The notes: a model not told the origin generated them from the letters alone. Positions 8,194-17,127 are shown, numbered from the stretch's first letter. The stretch is DNA of 64,000 nucleotides from RGIG3102 sp045633415 (GCA_045633415.1 JAZQYH010000120.1:11882-75881); one strand, 5' to 3'. A program made the numbers and translations.

Positions 8194-8456
8194 TATACTC
8201 TACCTCTGTTTATAACTGCTATCGCTTTGTTGTAATCTTTTTCGTGAACATAGATTATATATACCATACCTGTGTTTACATATCTGGCACCTGTGGGCAT
8301 ACCTGTATGCATTATGGCTGTGGCGTGCTTGAAATTATTGCCCTTTGACCCCAGACTGAAATCTATACCCGCTTTTTTCAAATCATCCTTTGCATTGGCA
8401 TAAATTTCTGCATTTGTAGTTATAAGAACTTCTTTTCGGTTAAATACAGTAATCAT
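8193..8456 (-). CDS. Hypothetical small protein
   Basis: 87 residues from the chosen ATG (MITVFNRKEV); an in-frame extension of 12 residues upstream has no better site. The family is not recognised with certainty. The layout (beta strand EVLITTN, helix with KDDLKKAGIDF, a central HATAIMHTGMPTG loop, then VYIIYVHEKDYNKAIAVI) suggests a small alpha/beta domain, reminiscent of the DUF2007-like signal-transducing folds, but this is only an impression. It shares a one-base stop/start overlap with the DUF6440-like gene and forms a two-gene unit with it. Confidence 0.65.
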   Translation of the reverse strand: MITVFNRKEVLITTNAEIYANAKDDLKKAGIDFSLGSKGNNFKHATAIMHTGMPTGARYVNTGMVYIIYVHEKDYNKAIAVINRGRV

Positions 8457-8516
8457 ACTGTTCACATCTTCATAATTCAAGTATACATACAAATTGTGAA
8501 AATTTTATGCAAAATA

Positions 8517-8542
8517 AAAGGACACCGCTGGGTGTCCTTTTT
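8517..8542. terminator. terminator after the MBL-fold gene
   Basis: Perfect 10-bp stem AAAGGACACC / GGTGTCCTTT with a short GCTG loop, at the end of the ygiQ-MBL transcript. Confidence 0.88.
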
Positions 8543-8552
8543 GTATATACAA

Positions 8553-9386
8553 TTAATTGAATTCTACTGTATCTGTGTCTATATGGTATACAATATTGCC
8601 TTTTTCAGCTGTTATCTCATATGGGATATTTCTGTCTGTCAGTCTTTTCAGCATTCGGCTGTGTGGGTGGCCATAGTCGTTGTCCCTGCCACAGGATATG
8701 CCCACAAGCTGTGGTTTCAGCCTGTCCAGCAGCTGTCCTGATGTGGCATCACCAGAGCCGTGGTGCCCCGCAGTAAGAAAACTGATGTTTTCTGGCAGTA
8801 AATCCAGCAGGTACCATTCCCTGTCGGTTTCAGTGTCTGCCATATTCACATATACAAAGTCGTCCAGTGTGAACATCGTTACAGTTGAGGTATTGTTTAT
8901 ATTCTCGCTGTTATAGGTATCGTCCACCACTGTCAGCACACCCTGTCCCACTGCAAACTGCTGTCCTTTGTATGCATACTCCAGCTTGTAATAGCCGTTG
9001 TTTGCGTCTTCCAGCAGGGATTTGTATAAATAGCTGTCGGGAATATTCTCCTGTGAAAGAGATGGTATAACCACAGTGCCTATATCAAAATTTCTGATAA
9101 CGTCCATAGCCTGACTGGTGTGGTCAGTGTGAAAATGTGTCAGCACAAAAACATCCACCTTTTTCACACCTCGCTGTGAAAGGTACTCTACAATTTCTGT
9201 TTCACTGCCGTATTCCCCTGCATCTATCAGACAGAACCTGCCCTCGCTTTCTATCAGTGTGCAGGCCCCCTGCCCTACATCGACCATTGTCACCGTGTTG
9301 TCACAGCCTGTGGCAACGGGTGTGTCACAGCCTATAAACAGTAAACACAGCCGCAGTATAAATGGTAAAAATTTAAGCCTTTTCAC
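8553..9386 (-). CDS. Secreted MBL-fold hydrolase (ComEC C-domain-like), putative lipoprotein
   Basis: 277 residues. The N-terminal 20 form a signal sequence ending in a lipobox-like LFIGC with C20. The core is a metallo-beta-lactamase fold with metal motif H84-x-H86-x-D88-H89 (in THFHTDHTS) and VDVGQGACTLIE before it, the signature of the ComEC/Rec2 C-terminal domain. Without the ComEC membrane channel it is not a DNA uptake pore. Stand-alone secreted relatives are thought to be nucleases or phosphodiesterases. The start codon is GTG, overlapping the ygiQ stop (TAGTG), so translation is coupled. Substrate unknown. Confidence 0.83.
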   Translation of the reverse strand: MKRLKFLPFILRLCLLFIGCDTPVATGCDNTVTMVDVGQGACTLIESEGRFCLIDAGEYGSETEIVEYLSQRGVKKVDVFVLTHFHTDHTSQAMDVIRNFDIGTVVIPSLSQENIPDSYLYKSLLEDANNGYYKLEYAYKGQQFAVGQGVLTVVDDTYNSENINNTSTVTMFTLDDFVYVNMADTETDREWYLLDLLPENISFLTAGHHGSGDATSGQLLDRLKPQLVGISCGRDNDYGHPHSRMLKRLTDRNIPYEITAEKGNIVYHIDTDTVEFN

Positions 9387-11284
9387 TATTTGTTTTTGCC
9401 TATCCGTTTATTTCTTTTCTGGATTTCACGCCAGTCAGCCGCTGGTTTTTTCTTGCGCTGTGGTGTATGACCTTTTGCCGCCATTTCTGTTTTTGCCCTT
9501 GGTGTTGTACCAAGCAATACAGGAATAAGGTCTTCCCTGTGTACCTTTTTCAGTGCATCCATAACCTTCTGCTTGTTCTTAGGGTTATAGTACTGGAGAA
9601 GTGCACGTTGAAGCGCCTTTTCTTCCCTGTCCTTTGCCACATAAACAGGCTTCAGTGTATATGGGTCCAGACCTGTGTAGTACATTGATGTGGAGATAGT
9701 GCCAGGTGTTGGGTAAAAGTCCTGTACCTGTTCTGGACGGATGCGGTTTTTAGCCAGATAAACTGCCAGGTCAACAGCATCCTTGATAGTACTGCCAGGA
9801 TGGCTGGACATAAGGTATGGCACCAGATACTGTTCTTTGCCCACCTGTTTTGTAACCTGATAGAATTTTTTGGAGAATCTGTCATACACACCGATTGGTG
9901 GTTTGCCCATGTGCTTCAGTGTGTTGTTTGCCAGATGCTCTGGTGCAACCTTCAGCTGACCGCTTACGTGGTGCTGTACCAGTTCTGTAATAAATTCATC
10001 GTTCTTTTCCTGCATCATGTAGTCAAAACGCAGACCAGAACGAACAAATACTTTTTTCACGCCTTCCACTGCACGTACTTTTCGCAGCAGTTCCAGATAG
10101 TCGCTGTGATCAACCAGCAGGTTTGGACAAGGAGTTGGTGCCAGACATTTTCTGTCTGTGCACAGACCTTCTGTCACCTGTTTGCGACAGGATGGGAAGC
10201 GGAAATCAGCTGTAGGGCCGCCAACGTCGTGTATGTAGCCTTTGAAGTTTGGTGATTTGGAAATCATTTCTGCTTCAGCCACTACACTTTCGTGGCTTCG
10301 GCTTGTAACAAAACGGCCCTGATGCATTGTGATAGCACAGAAGTTACAGCCACCGAAACAGCCACGGTTATGTATAATTGAAAATTCAACCTCTCTGATG
10401 GATGGAACACCGCCCAGCTTGTCATAGCTTGGGTGTGGCAGACGTGTAAATGGCAGAGAGAACAGTTTATCCAGTTCTTTTCTGTACAGTGGTTTTGCAG
10501 GTGGATTCTGCACCATATACATAGTTTCTGTCTGTTTCTGCACAATAACCTTGCCTTTGATATGGTCCTGATTTTCCATCTGGAGACGAGTAGCCTTTGA
10601 ATACGCGATTTTGTCTGATTTAACCCTGTTAAAGCCAGCACATTCCACATAGCCCTGTGGCAGATTGTCCTGTGTTGTCATATAGCAGGTGCCAGGAATA
10701 TCAGTCATAGAGCTGATAGGCTCGCCCTTTGCCAGACGTGTAACGATTTCATAGGTCTGTCTTTCAGACATACCATAAGAAAGAATATCTGCACCTGTGT
10801 CCACAAGAATTGATGGCATAACCTCATCATTCCAGTAGTCATAATGGGCGAAACGGCGCAGTGAACCTTCGATACCGCCGATTACAACAGGCAGGTCTGG
10901 ATAAGCCTGCTTTGCCAGACGGCTGTAAACTGTCAGCGCTCTGTCTGGGCGGTAACCGCCCTTTCCACCTGGGGAATAGTCGTCTTCATCACGGCGGCGT
11001 TTTGCAACAGTGTAGTGTGTTACCATACTGTCAACGTTGCCACTGCCTATAAGAAAACCATATTTTGGCTTACCGAATTCTTTAAAGCTTTCACAGCTGG
11101 AAAAGTCTGGCTGTGCAAGAATACATACTTTAAAGCCCAGTGCTTCCACCAGACGTGCAATAACAGCTGTGCCGAATGATGGATGGTCAACATAGGCATC
11201 ACCGCCAACCACAACAAAGTCTGGCTGGTCTATGCCTTTTTCTATCATTTCCTGTTTTGAGATAGGTAAAAATTCTGTATACAT
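9386..11284 (-). CDS. ygiQ: YgiQ-family radical SAM protein
   Basis: 632 residues with the N-terminal YgiQ domain (FVVVGGDAYVDHPSFG at residues 23-38). The radical SAM cluster motif C309-x3-C313-x2-C316 lies in RGCFGGCNFC, and the C-terminal extension is rich in lysine and arginine. The protein is predicted to bind a [4Fe-4S] cluster and cleave S-adenosylmethionine. The physiological reaction of YgiQ is unknown. Length agrees with the family. The SD is AAAGGA. It is the first gene of a two-gene unit with the MBL protein, separated from ftsK by a palindromic repeat element. Confidence 0.93.
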   Translation of the reverse strand: MYTEFLPISKQEMIEKGIDQPDFVVVGGDAYVDHPSFGTAVIARLVEALGFKVCILAQPDFSSCESFKEFGKPKYGFLIGSGNVDSMVTHYTVAKRRRDEDDYSPGGKGGYRPDRALTVYSRLAKQAYPDLPVVIGGIEGSLRRFAHYDYWNDEVMPSILVDTGADILSYGMSERQTYEIVTRLAKGEPISSMTDIPGTCYMTTQDNLPQGYVECAGFNRVKSDKIAYSKATRLQMENQDHIKGKVIVQKQTETMYMVQNPPAKPLYRKELDKLFSLPFTRLPHPSYDKLGGVPSIREVEFSIIHNRGCFGGCNFCAITMHQGRFVTSRSHESVVAEAEMISKSPNFKGYIHDVGGPTADFRFPSCRKQVTEGLCTDRKCLAPTPCPNLLVDHSDYLELLRKVRAVEGVKKVFVRSGLRFDYMMQEKNDEFITELVQHHVSGQLKVAPEHLANNTLKHMGKPPIGVYDRFSKKFYQVTKQVGKEQYLVPYLMSSHPGSTIKDAVDLAVYLAKNRIRPEQVQDFYPTPGTISTSMYYTGLDPYTLKPVYVAKDREEKALQRALLQYYNPKNKQKVMDALKKVHREDLIPVLLGTTPRAKTEMAAKGHTPQRKKKPAADWREIQKRNKRIGKNK

Positions 11285-11306
11285 CAGGTTGTCCTTTCGT
11301 TTTATA

Positions 11307-11389
11307 GCTTCCCCTGTGTAAAGGAAGGTGGGGACCGCATCTGCGGCGGAGGGATTTTAAGGTGTTGGGAGAGCTTTTGTCCTCTCCCA
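11307..11389. repeat. palindromic intergenic repeat element
   Basis: Three adjoining inverted repeats: CTTCC..CTGTGTAAAGGAAG (11308-11327), CCGCATCTGCGG (11335-11346) and TGGGAGAG/CTCTCCCA (11366-11389), with GGAGGGATTTTAA between the last two. The first part resembles the CCCTTGTGTAAGGG hairpin at 40207-40232. The composite architecture is like short GC-rich intergenic repeats I recall from gut Clostridia. The last hairpin may also end the ftsK transcript, though no T-run follows it. Confidence 0.55.
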
Positions 11390-11400
11390 TATATTGCAAA

Positions 11401-14001
11401 TTATTCACCCTGACCGAGAGTCATTTCCAGCCACTGATTTTTTGTAATCAGCACCTGTCTTGGTTTACTGCCTTCGTATGGACCTATAATACCCATGGTT
11501 TCCATTTCGTCCATAATTCTGGCGGCACGGGCATAGCCCAGCTTCAGCTTACGCTGAAGCAGTGATGTGGACGCCTGTCCTGCTTCCACCACTGTTTCTA
11601 TAGCTTTTGGCAGCATTTCGTCTTTTGCTTCGCCGCCTTCATCGCCACCAGACTGTACATTGCCTTTATCCTTTGAAGCCAGTTTTTCCATATTTTCAAT
11701 CATTTCCTGATTGTACTCAGCAACAAAGTCACGTTTGATAAATTCGATAACGCCGGAAATTTCTTCGTCTTTTACATAAGTCCCCTGAACACGGATAGGC
11801 TTGCTTGCACCAAGTGGTAAAAACAGCATATCGCCCATACCCAGCAGTTTTTCAGCACCGCCACCATCAAGGATAGTACGGCTGTCTACCTGTGAAGAAA
11901 CTGCAAAGGCAATTCTTGCAGGGATATTTGCTTTGATAAGACCTGTGATTACATCAACAGATGGTCTCTGTGTGGCAACTATCAGGTGGATACCTGCAGC
12001 ACGGGCTTTCTGTGCCAGACGGCAGATATAGTCTTCCACCTCTTTGCCAGCCACCATCATAAGGTCAGCCAGCTCGTCGATGATTACCGCAATATATGGC
12101 ATTTTTTCCAGTGCCAGCTCTGGCTGTGCCGCCACCAGCTTGTTGAAGGATTTGATATCCCTTACAGAGTTCTCTGCAAACAGTCTGTAACGTTTTTCCA
12201 TTTCAGCCACTGCGCCACCCAGAGCACCTGCGGCTTTTTTAGGCTCTGTTACAACAGGCATCATAAGATGTGGAATACCGTTGTATTCAGCCAGTTCAAC
12301 TACTTTAGGGTCGATAAGTATCAGTTTCACATCTTCTGGGCTGGATTTGTACAGGAAAGAGGTGATAATTGCGTTTACACATACAGATTTACCACTGCCT
12401 GTAGAACCTGCAATCAGCAGATGTGGCATTTTTGTCAGGTCGGTTGTCACCACATTGCCTGCAATGTCCATACCCAGCGCAATTGTCAGCGGGCTCTGGG
12501 ATGAACGGAACTGCTGGCTTTCAAATATTGTTCTGATATTTACAGAGCTGCCCTGTTTGTTTGGCACTTCGATACCAACTGCCGCTTTGTTAGGGATAGG
12601 TGCTTCAATACGTACACCGCTGGCGGCAAGGTTAAGGGCAATATCATCAGCAAGGTTTGTAATTTTGCTGATTTTTACACCAGCCAGAGGCTGCAGTTCA
12701 TAACGTGTAACAGCCGGACCTCTGCTGATATCAATGATTTTTGTCTGTACACCAAAGCTTTCCAGTGTATCCACCAGCTTTTTGGCATTGGTTTTCAGCT
12801 CGTTTTCCACATCACCCCGGTTGCTTGCGCCACCTTTCTGGAACAGTTCAATAGGCGGATGAATGTAGATATACGCCTTGTCCTCTGGTGCCAGTTCAGG
12901 AGCAATTTCGCTTACAGGCACAATTGCCGCTTTTTCCCGTGGTGTCAGTGTATTTTTTGCTTTTTCTATTTCAGTAAGAGTTTTTTCTGTTTCAGTTTTA
13001 TCTGTGTGTGAATCTTCCCCTTTGTTTGAAAGATTCAGCTTTTTCATTATTTCATCGATTTTCTGCTGTTCAATGGTTTTCTGTTCCTTCACATCGTCAA
13101 ATGTGTCTGCCACAGCCTGCTGAACATTCACCTCTGCAAAGTCTGGAATTTCTTCCATAACATCCACAGATGGCTCGTCATCTATATCAAAGTCGATTTT
13201 TCTTGTGGTAAGTTTAGGTTTTGTAGCATTTAAAATCTGCTGTTCTCTTTCAGCTTCCAGTCGCAGTCTTTCAGCTTCTTCCCTCTGCCGCTGTTTAAGC
13301 CGCTGTTTTTCAGCTTTTGCCGCACGGCTTGCTTCCATCTGTTTTGCCAGCAGTTCTTTTTCAGCTTCAGCCTTTTCCTTCATTCTGATATAGATATCAT
13401 ATGGAGTTGTGTCTGTAAGGAACATAAAGAAAACAACTGTCAGTATACTGATGGTGATTTTGGACGCTGATTCCCCCAGTGCTGAATGCATAGGCAGTGC
13501 CAGCAATGCAGAGATAACACCACCGCTGAAAGTAACCTCTCTGCCAAGGCGATGCAGTTCAATCAGTTTTTCTGCCAGTGTGGCGCCAGCCACATCACCT
13601 GCAAAGAATATCTGCACAAAGTTTGACAGCAGCAGTATAAAGCCAGCCGCCCAGAACATTTTCAGCTTTACAGGCTTGTCACTTACTGTAAGTACACCTA
13701 TGTATAACAGCACAGGACCTATAAAGTAGCTGGAAAGACCAAACACACCGAAAAGGAAATTTACTCGCAGATATGCCCAGAACTTTTCACCTGCCACAAA
13801 AGACATGGCTGTCAGTGCCAGACCCATTGCAAACATTACAATACTCCACGCTCTGTTTATGTCCGCCTGTTTCTTTGCCTGTTTTGATGGTCTGCCACGT
13901 TTTTTTCCTGTGGCAGCCTTTGTCTGTGTTGTTTTGCCACTGGTTTTCTTTGTCGCAGTAGATTTGGAAGCTGTTTTTTTAGCCCCTGATTTGTTTGCCA
14001 T
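11401..14001 (-). CDS. ftsK: FtsK/SpoIIIE DNA translocase
   Basis: 866 residues. A basic Ala/Lys-rich N-terminus precedes four membrane helices (about residues 48-195). A charged coiled-coil linker (205-370) leads to the motor: Walker A AGSTGSGKS with K538, Walker B IAVIIDELADLMM, and a C-terminal winged-helix gamma domain (GYARAARIMDEMETMGIIGP) that reads KOPS/SRS-type polarity sequences. It pumps chromosomal DNA through the division or sporulation septum. The tepA-uppP-ftsK order recalls Bacillus, where tepA lies near spoIIIE. The SD is AAAGGAG. Whether it is the vegetative FtsK or sporulation SpoIIIE paralogue cannot be told. Confidence 0.96.
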   Translation of the reverse strand: MANKSGAKKTASKSTATKKTSGKTTQTKAATGKKRGRPSKQAKKQADINRAWSIVMFAMGLALTAMSFVAGEKFWAYLRVNFLFGVFGLSSYFIGPVLLYIGVLTVSDKPVKLKMFWAAGFILLLSNFVQIFFAGDVAGATLAEKLIELHRLGREVTFSGGVISALLALPMHSALGESASKITISILTVVFFMFLTDTTPYDIYIRMKEKAEAEKELLAKQMEASRAAKAEKQRLKQRQREEAERLRLEAEREQQILNATKPKLTTRKIDFDIDDEPSVDVMEEIPDFAEVNVQQAVADTFDDVKEQKTIEQQKIDEIMKKLNLSNKGEDSHTDKTETEKTLTEIEKAKNTLTPREKAAIVPVSEIAPELAPEDKAYIYIHPPIELFQKGGASNRGDVENELKTNAKKLVDTLESFGVQTKIIDISRGPAVTRYELQPLAGVKISKITNLADDIALNLAASGVRIEAPIPNKAAVGIEVPNKQGSSVNIRTIFESQQFRSSQSPLTIALGMDIAGNVVTTDLTKMPHLLIAGSTGSGKSVCVNAIITSFLYKSSPEDVKLILIDPKVVELAEYNGIPHLMMPVVTEPKKAAGALGGAVAEMEKRYRLFAENSVRDIKSFNKLVAAQPELALEKMPYIAVIIDELADLMMVAGKEVEDYICRLAQKARAAGIHLIVATQRPSVDVITGLIKANIPARIAFAVSSQVDSRTILDGGGAEKLLGMGDMLFLPLGASKPIRVQGTYVKDEEISGVIEFIKRDFVAEYNQEMIENMEKLASKDKGNVQSGGDEGGEAKDEMLPKAIETVVEAGQASTSLLQRKLKLGYARAARIMDEMETMGIIGPYEGSKPRQVLITKNQWLEMTLGQGE

Positions 14002-14016
14002 AATATCTCCTTTGAA

Positions 14017-14877
14017 TTAAATCACAAATGTGAATCCTAAAAATCTTTCGGCTAAACCGATAAGGAATACAACTATACCCAGTATAAAGGTATAATATGA
14101 AAAAATTATGAACTTGTCGTTTACAACAAGATATCTGATAAGTCTGATAGCAATAAAGCCTACAATTGCACTGGAAACCAGCCCTGCGATAATAACAGGC
14201 CATGAGTAAACCATGCCTGCCGCCACAATTTCAGGAATATCCAGTACACAGGCACCCAGAATAGCTGGAATAGACAGAATAAATGAATATGTAACCATAT
14301 ATTCTTTGTTATACCCCAGAAGAAGACCTGAAGAAATTGTAGAGCCGGAACGTGAAACACCTGGCAGTATTGCAAGACCCTGGAAAATACCGATAATCAG
14401 TGCGTCCTTCACTGTCATTTCCCTTGCGCCTTTTCTGCCCTTTACACATTTTGCCGCCATAAACAGCATCAGTGCAGTAAACAAAAAGCACACGCCCTCT
14501 ACAATAATGTCACTGTCCTCTGCAAAGGATGTGATGAAATCTTTAATCAGCACAAAACCAAACAGCGGTATTGTAGTAACAATAAGCATATATATCATTT
14601 TTCTGGTTCTGTTTGGCTGTATTTTCATCAGTCTGCCGTGGAAAAGGTCGTAAAGCATTGAAAAACCTTCCTGTATCAGTTCCCAGATGGTTTTTCTGTA
14701 TGTAATAAATACAGCTATAAGTGTGCCCAGATGGAGCATAAGTGTGAAAACAAGTGCGCTTTCACCGTAGTTGCCGGTGAAATGCTGATAAATGGACAGG
14801 TGTCCGTCGCTGGATATTGGCAGAAATTCAGTAAGCCCCTGAATTATGCCCTGCATTACAGCATCAAAAACAGTCAT
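14017..14877 (-). CDS. uppP: Undecaprenyl-diphosphatase
   Basis: 286 residues and about eight membrane helices. The two signatures of UppP/BacA are present: QGLTEFLPISSDGHL at residues 13-27 (Glu and His/Ser active-site loop) and LPGVSRSGSTISSGLLLG near residue 170 (the PGxSRSxxT motif). The enzyme dephosphorylates undecaprenyl diphosphate on the outer membrane face, recycling the lipid carrier of peptidoglycan, and gives bacitracin tolerance. It lies 15 bases before ftsK and after tepA on the same strand. The SD is CGGAGG. Confidence 0.96.
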   Translation of the reverse strand: MTVFDAVMQGIIQGLTEFLPISSDGHLSIYQHFTGNYGESALVFTLMLHLGTLIAVFITYRKTIWELIQEGFSMLYDLFHGRLMKIQPNRTRKMIYMLIVTTIPLFGFVLIKDFITSFAEDSDIIVEGVCFLFTALMLFMAAKCVKGRKGAREMTVKDALIIGIFQGLAILPGVSRSGSTISSGLLLGYNKEYMVTYSFILSIPAILGACVLDIPEIVAAGMVYSWPVIIAGLVSSAIVGFIAIRLIRYLVVNDKFIIFSYYTFILGIVVFLIGLAERFLGFTFVI

Positions 14878-14967
14878 AGTTGCCTCCGTATATGTAACCC
14901 TCTTATTCAGAGGGGGTAATTTTGTTTTACATTATATTATACCATATTATTAACACTTTTAAAACTG

Positions 14968-15636
14968 TTATTTGCTATTTTCAATTTTGCTGTAAAGAAA
15001 TTCCAGTGCATCAGACAGATAGCCTATCTGGTCTATCAGCCCCTCCTCCACAGCCTGTGTGCCGTTCAGCACTGTGCCCACGTCCATAACAAGCTGTCCT
15101 GTGTTAAGCATCAGCTTTGAAAACTTTTTGGCACTTATTTTACTGTTTGCCGTCACAAAGCCTGTTATCCTGTCCTGTATGGCTGTAAGGTAATCCATGG
15201 TCTGGCTTACCCCCAGCACTGTACCGCTGTGTCGTACAGGGTGTATTGTCATTGTGGCTGTAGGCACTATAAACGAACGGTCTGCAGATACAGCCAGCGG
15301 TATACCTATGGAGTGCCCACCACCCAGCACCAGACTGGCAGTAGGTTTTGTCATACCACGAATCAGCTCTGATATAGCCAGCCCTGCCTCCACATCTCCG
15401 CCCACTGTGTTCAGTATAATCAGCAGTCCCTTTATCTCGGGGTCCTCCTCTATCTGTATCAGCTGTGGGATTACATGCTCGTACTTTGTGGTTTTCATAC
15501 TGCCGCCTGCTTCAGCGTGTCCTTCCACCTGCCCTATTATAGTCAGACAGTGTATGGGGTGCTTCCCCTGTGTTTTCTCCACTGCACCGTCCCTTTGCGC
15601 CATTTCACTGGCTTGGTTTCTGTCGTCTATATCCAT
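14968..15636 (-). CDS. tepA: TepA-like ClpP-family serine protease
   Basis: 222 residues of the ClpP/crotonase fold in the TepA (translocation-enhancing protein) group. The probable catalytic serine is S109 in LGGGHSIGIPLAV and the histidine is H132 in MTIHPV. LNTVGGDVEAGLAI is the oxyanion-forming Gly-Gly strand. In Bacillus the homologue lies beside spoIIIE and has been linked to protein export and signal peptide degradation. Here it is followed by uppP and ftsK. The start has a perfect AAGGAGG site. It diverges from rex across a 135-base regulatory region. Confidence 0.9.
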   Translation of the reverse strand: MDIDDRNQASEMAQRDGAVEKTQGKHPIHCLTIIGQVEGHAEAGGSMKTTKYEHVIPQLIQIEEDPEIKGLLIILNTVGGDVEAGLAISELIRGMTKPTASLVLGGGHSIGIPLAVSADRSFIVPTATMTIHPVRHSGTVLGVSQTMDYLTAIQDRITGFVTANSKISAKKFSKLMLNTGQLVMDVGTVLNGTQAVEEGLIDQIGYLSDALEFLYSKIENSK

Positions 15637-15669
15637 AAATACCTCCTTTTTTTAGAGTATTGCACAAAT

Positions 15670-15687
15670 TTGTGAAATTATTATCAA
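15670..15687. promoter_or_regulatory. candidate Rex operator (ROP)
   Basis: TTGTGAA-N4-TTATCAA. The left arm is a perfect match to the TTGTGAA half-site of Gram-positive Rex boxes, and the right arm matches TTCACAA at 5 of 7. A perfect palindrome CACAAATTTGTG (15663-15674) overlaps it. It lies between divergent tepA and rex, just upstream of the rex promoter. Confidence 0.5.
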
Positions 15688-15703
15688 AAAGCTTGTTTAA
15701 AAT

Positions 15704-15731
15704 TTGACAAACTCCAATATTGTAGTATAAT
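15704..15731 (+). promoter_or_regulatory. promoter of rex-tdk
   Basis: -35 TTGACA, a 16-base spacer and -10 TATAAT, about 40 bases before the rex start and 17 bases downstream of the candidate Rex operator. Confidence 0.75.
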
Positions 15732-15771
15732 CAAATTATATAGAAAATATTTTTTGAAAGGCGGTATTAGT

Positions 15772-16416
15772 ATGTCAAACCTTAAAGCATCTTTACCGGT
15801 AATCCGCCGTTTACCTCGCTATTACAGATACATAACAGAACTGAAAAACAGTGGCACTGTAAGAATTTCTTCCAGCCAGCTGGCGCACATTATGGGCTCC
15901 ACACCTAGCCAGGTAAGACAGGACTTCAACTGTTTTGGTGGCTTTGGTCAGCAGGGTGTTGGCTATTCTGTTGAGTTGCTGCACAGCGAAATCGAAAAGC
16001 TGCTGTTTCCGGAAGGAAAACAGCGCGCAATTTTGTTGGGCGCTGGCAACATGGGTATCACCATTGCTAACTTTGTGCTGAAAGAAAACACAGGTGTTGA
16101 ACTTATCGCTGTATTTGACAGTGACAAAGCACTTATCGGCAACAAACTGTTCGGGCTGGAAATTCTTCCTACCAACAGCTTTGTAGACTTCTGCCTGAGA
16201 GAAAATGTAGATATTATCATTGCATGTACCTCAAAAGAAGAAGCCGAAGAACTGGCACCTGAAATTATCAAAACAGATGTAAAAGGCATCTGGAACTATT
16301 CACACTTTGACTTCACAGTTTATGATGAATCTCTTATTGTGGAAAATGTTCATCTGCGAGACAGTCTGATGGCACTTTCCTACAGAGTTTCCCATAAAAA
16401 CATACCACAGGAATAA
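15772..16416 (+). CDS. rex: Redox-sensing transcriptional repressor Rex
   Basis: 214 residues. The N-terminal winged helix carries LPRYYRYITEL and the recognition segment STPSQVRQDFNCFGGFGQQGVGY. The C-terminal Rossmann fold starts with LLGAGNMG and binds NADH/NAD+. A high NADH/NAD+ ratio releases Rex from DNA and derepresses fermentation and energy genes. The ATG chosen has a GAAAGGCGG site; an upstream in-frame TTG would add six residues without benefit. tdk follows 2 bases after the stop. A candidate Rex box in its own promoter suggests autoregulation. Confidence 0.96.
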   Translation: MSNLKASLPVIRRLPRYYRYITELKNSGTVRISSSQLAHIMGSTPSQVRQDFNCFGGFGQQGVGYSVELLHSEIEKLLFPEGKQRAILLGAGNMGITIANFVLKENTGVELIAVFDSDKALIGNKLFGLEILPTNSFVDFCLRENVDIIIACTSKEEAEELAPEIIKTDVKGIWNYSHFDFTVYDESLIVENVHLRDSLMALSYRVSHKNIPQE

Positions 16417-16418
16417 TT

Positions 16419-17006
16419 ATGGCCAAGCTTTATTTCAAATACGGGGCGATGAACAGCGGTAAATCCACCATTCTGTTACAGTCTGCCCACAACTATGAAG
16501 AACGTGGCATGCGTACAGTGATTATCAAGCCTGTTATAGACACCAAAGGGGCAGACAGCGTGGTAAGCCGTCTGGGTGTAAGCAGAAAGGTACATCACCT
16601 TGTATCTTCAGGCGACAGTATCCGCAGTATAATCGAAAAAGATATTGCCGAAAACGGCAGTCTCCACTGCATCTTTGTTGATGAATGTCAGTTTCTGACT
16701 GTACCACAGGCAGACGAACTGTTCTGGATTGCAGTAGATATGGATATACCTGTTATATGCTACGGTCTGCGAACAGACTTCCTTACAAACGGCTTTGCCG
16801 CCAGCAGCAGGCTGCTGGAGCTTGCCCACAGCATCGAAGAGCTGAAAACAATATGCCGCTGTGGTAAAAAGGCCATGTTCAACGCCAGAAAAATAAATGG
16901 TAAATTTGTCTTTGAAGGCGAACAGGTGGCTATCGACAACGAAAACAATGTGGAATACGAATCCCTTTGCCCTGTATGTTATCTGAGAGAGAAAAACGGT
17001 AAATAA
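16419..17006 (+). CDS. tdk: Thymidine kinase
   Basis: 195 residues of the type II thymidine kinase family. The P-loop GAMNSGKS is at residues 9-16, the catalytic glutamate is E89 in VDECQF, and a structural zinc site is formed by C146, C148, C184 and C187. YGLRTDF is the lasso/substrate region. It phosphorylates deoxythymidine for salvage into dTTP. It is cotranscribed with rex (2-base gap), an unusual but compact arrangement, and is followed by a strong terminator. Confidence 0.96.
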   Translation: MAKLYFKYGAMNSGKSTILLQSAHNYEERGMRTVIIKPVIDTKGADSVVSRLGVSRKVHHLVSSGDSIRSIIEKDIAENGSLHCIFVDECQFLTVPQADELFWIAVDMDIPVICYGLRTDFLTNGFAASSRLLELAHSIEELKTICRCGKKAMFNARKINGKFVFEGEQVAIDNENNVEYESLCPVCYLREKNGK

Positions 17007-17012
17007 AAAACC

Positions 17013-17042
17013 AACCGACCTGCAAAACAGGTCGGTTTTTTA
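17013..17042 (+). terminator. terminator of rex-tdk
   Basis: Perfect 10-bp stem AACCGACCTG / CAGGTCGGTT with loop CAAAA and a following T-run. Confidence 0.92.
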
Positions 17043-17127
17043 TTTGATTATTTGATATTAAATAATAAATCAGAATTCGGTCAACTACTCAAGCTATTGG
17101 GATTTGACTAATAGTTTAAAACAAAAA

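Noticed and set aside
8553..9386. ComEC DNA-uptake channel
   Set aside because: Only the MBL domain is present behind a signal sequence. The multi-helix competence domain is missing.
14885..14915. Hairpin CCCTCT/AGAGGG between tepA and uppP as a terminator
   Set aside because: No T-run follows on the minus strand and the two genes are close, so readthrough is more likely.
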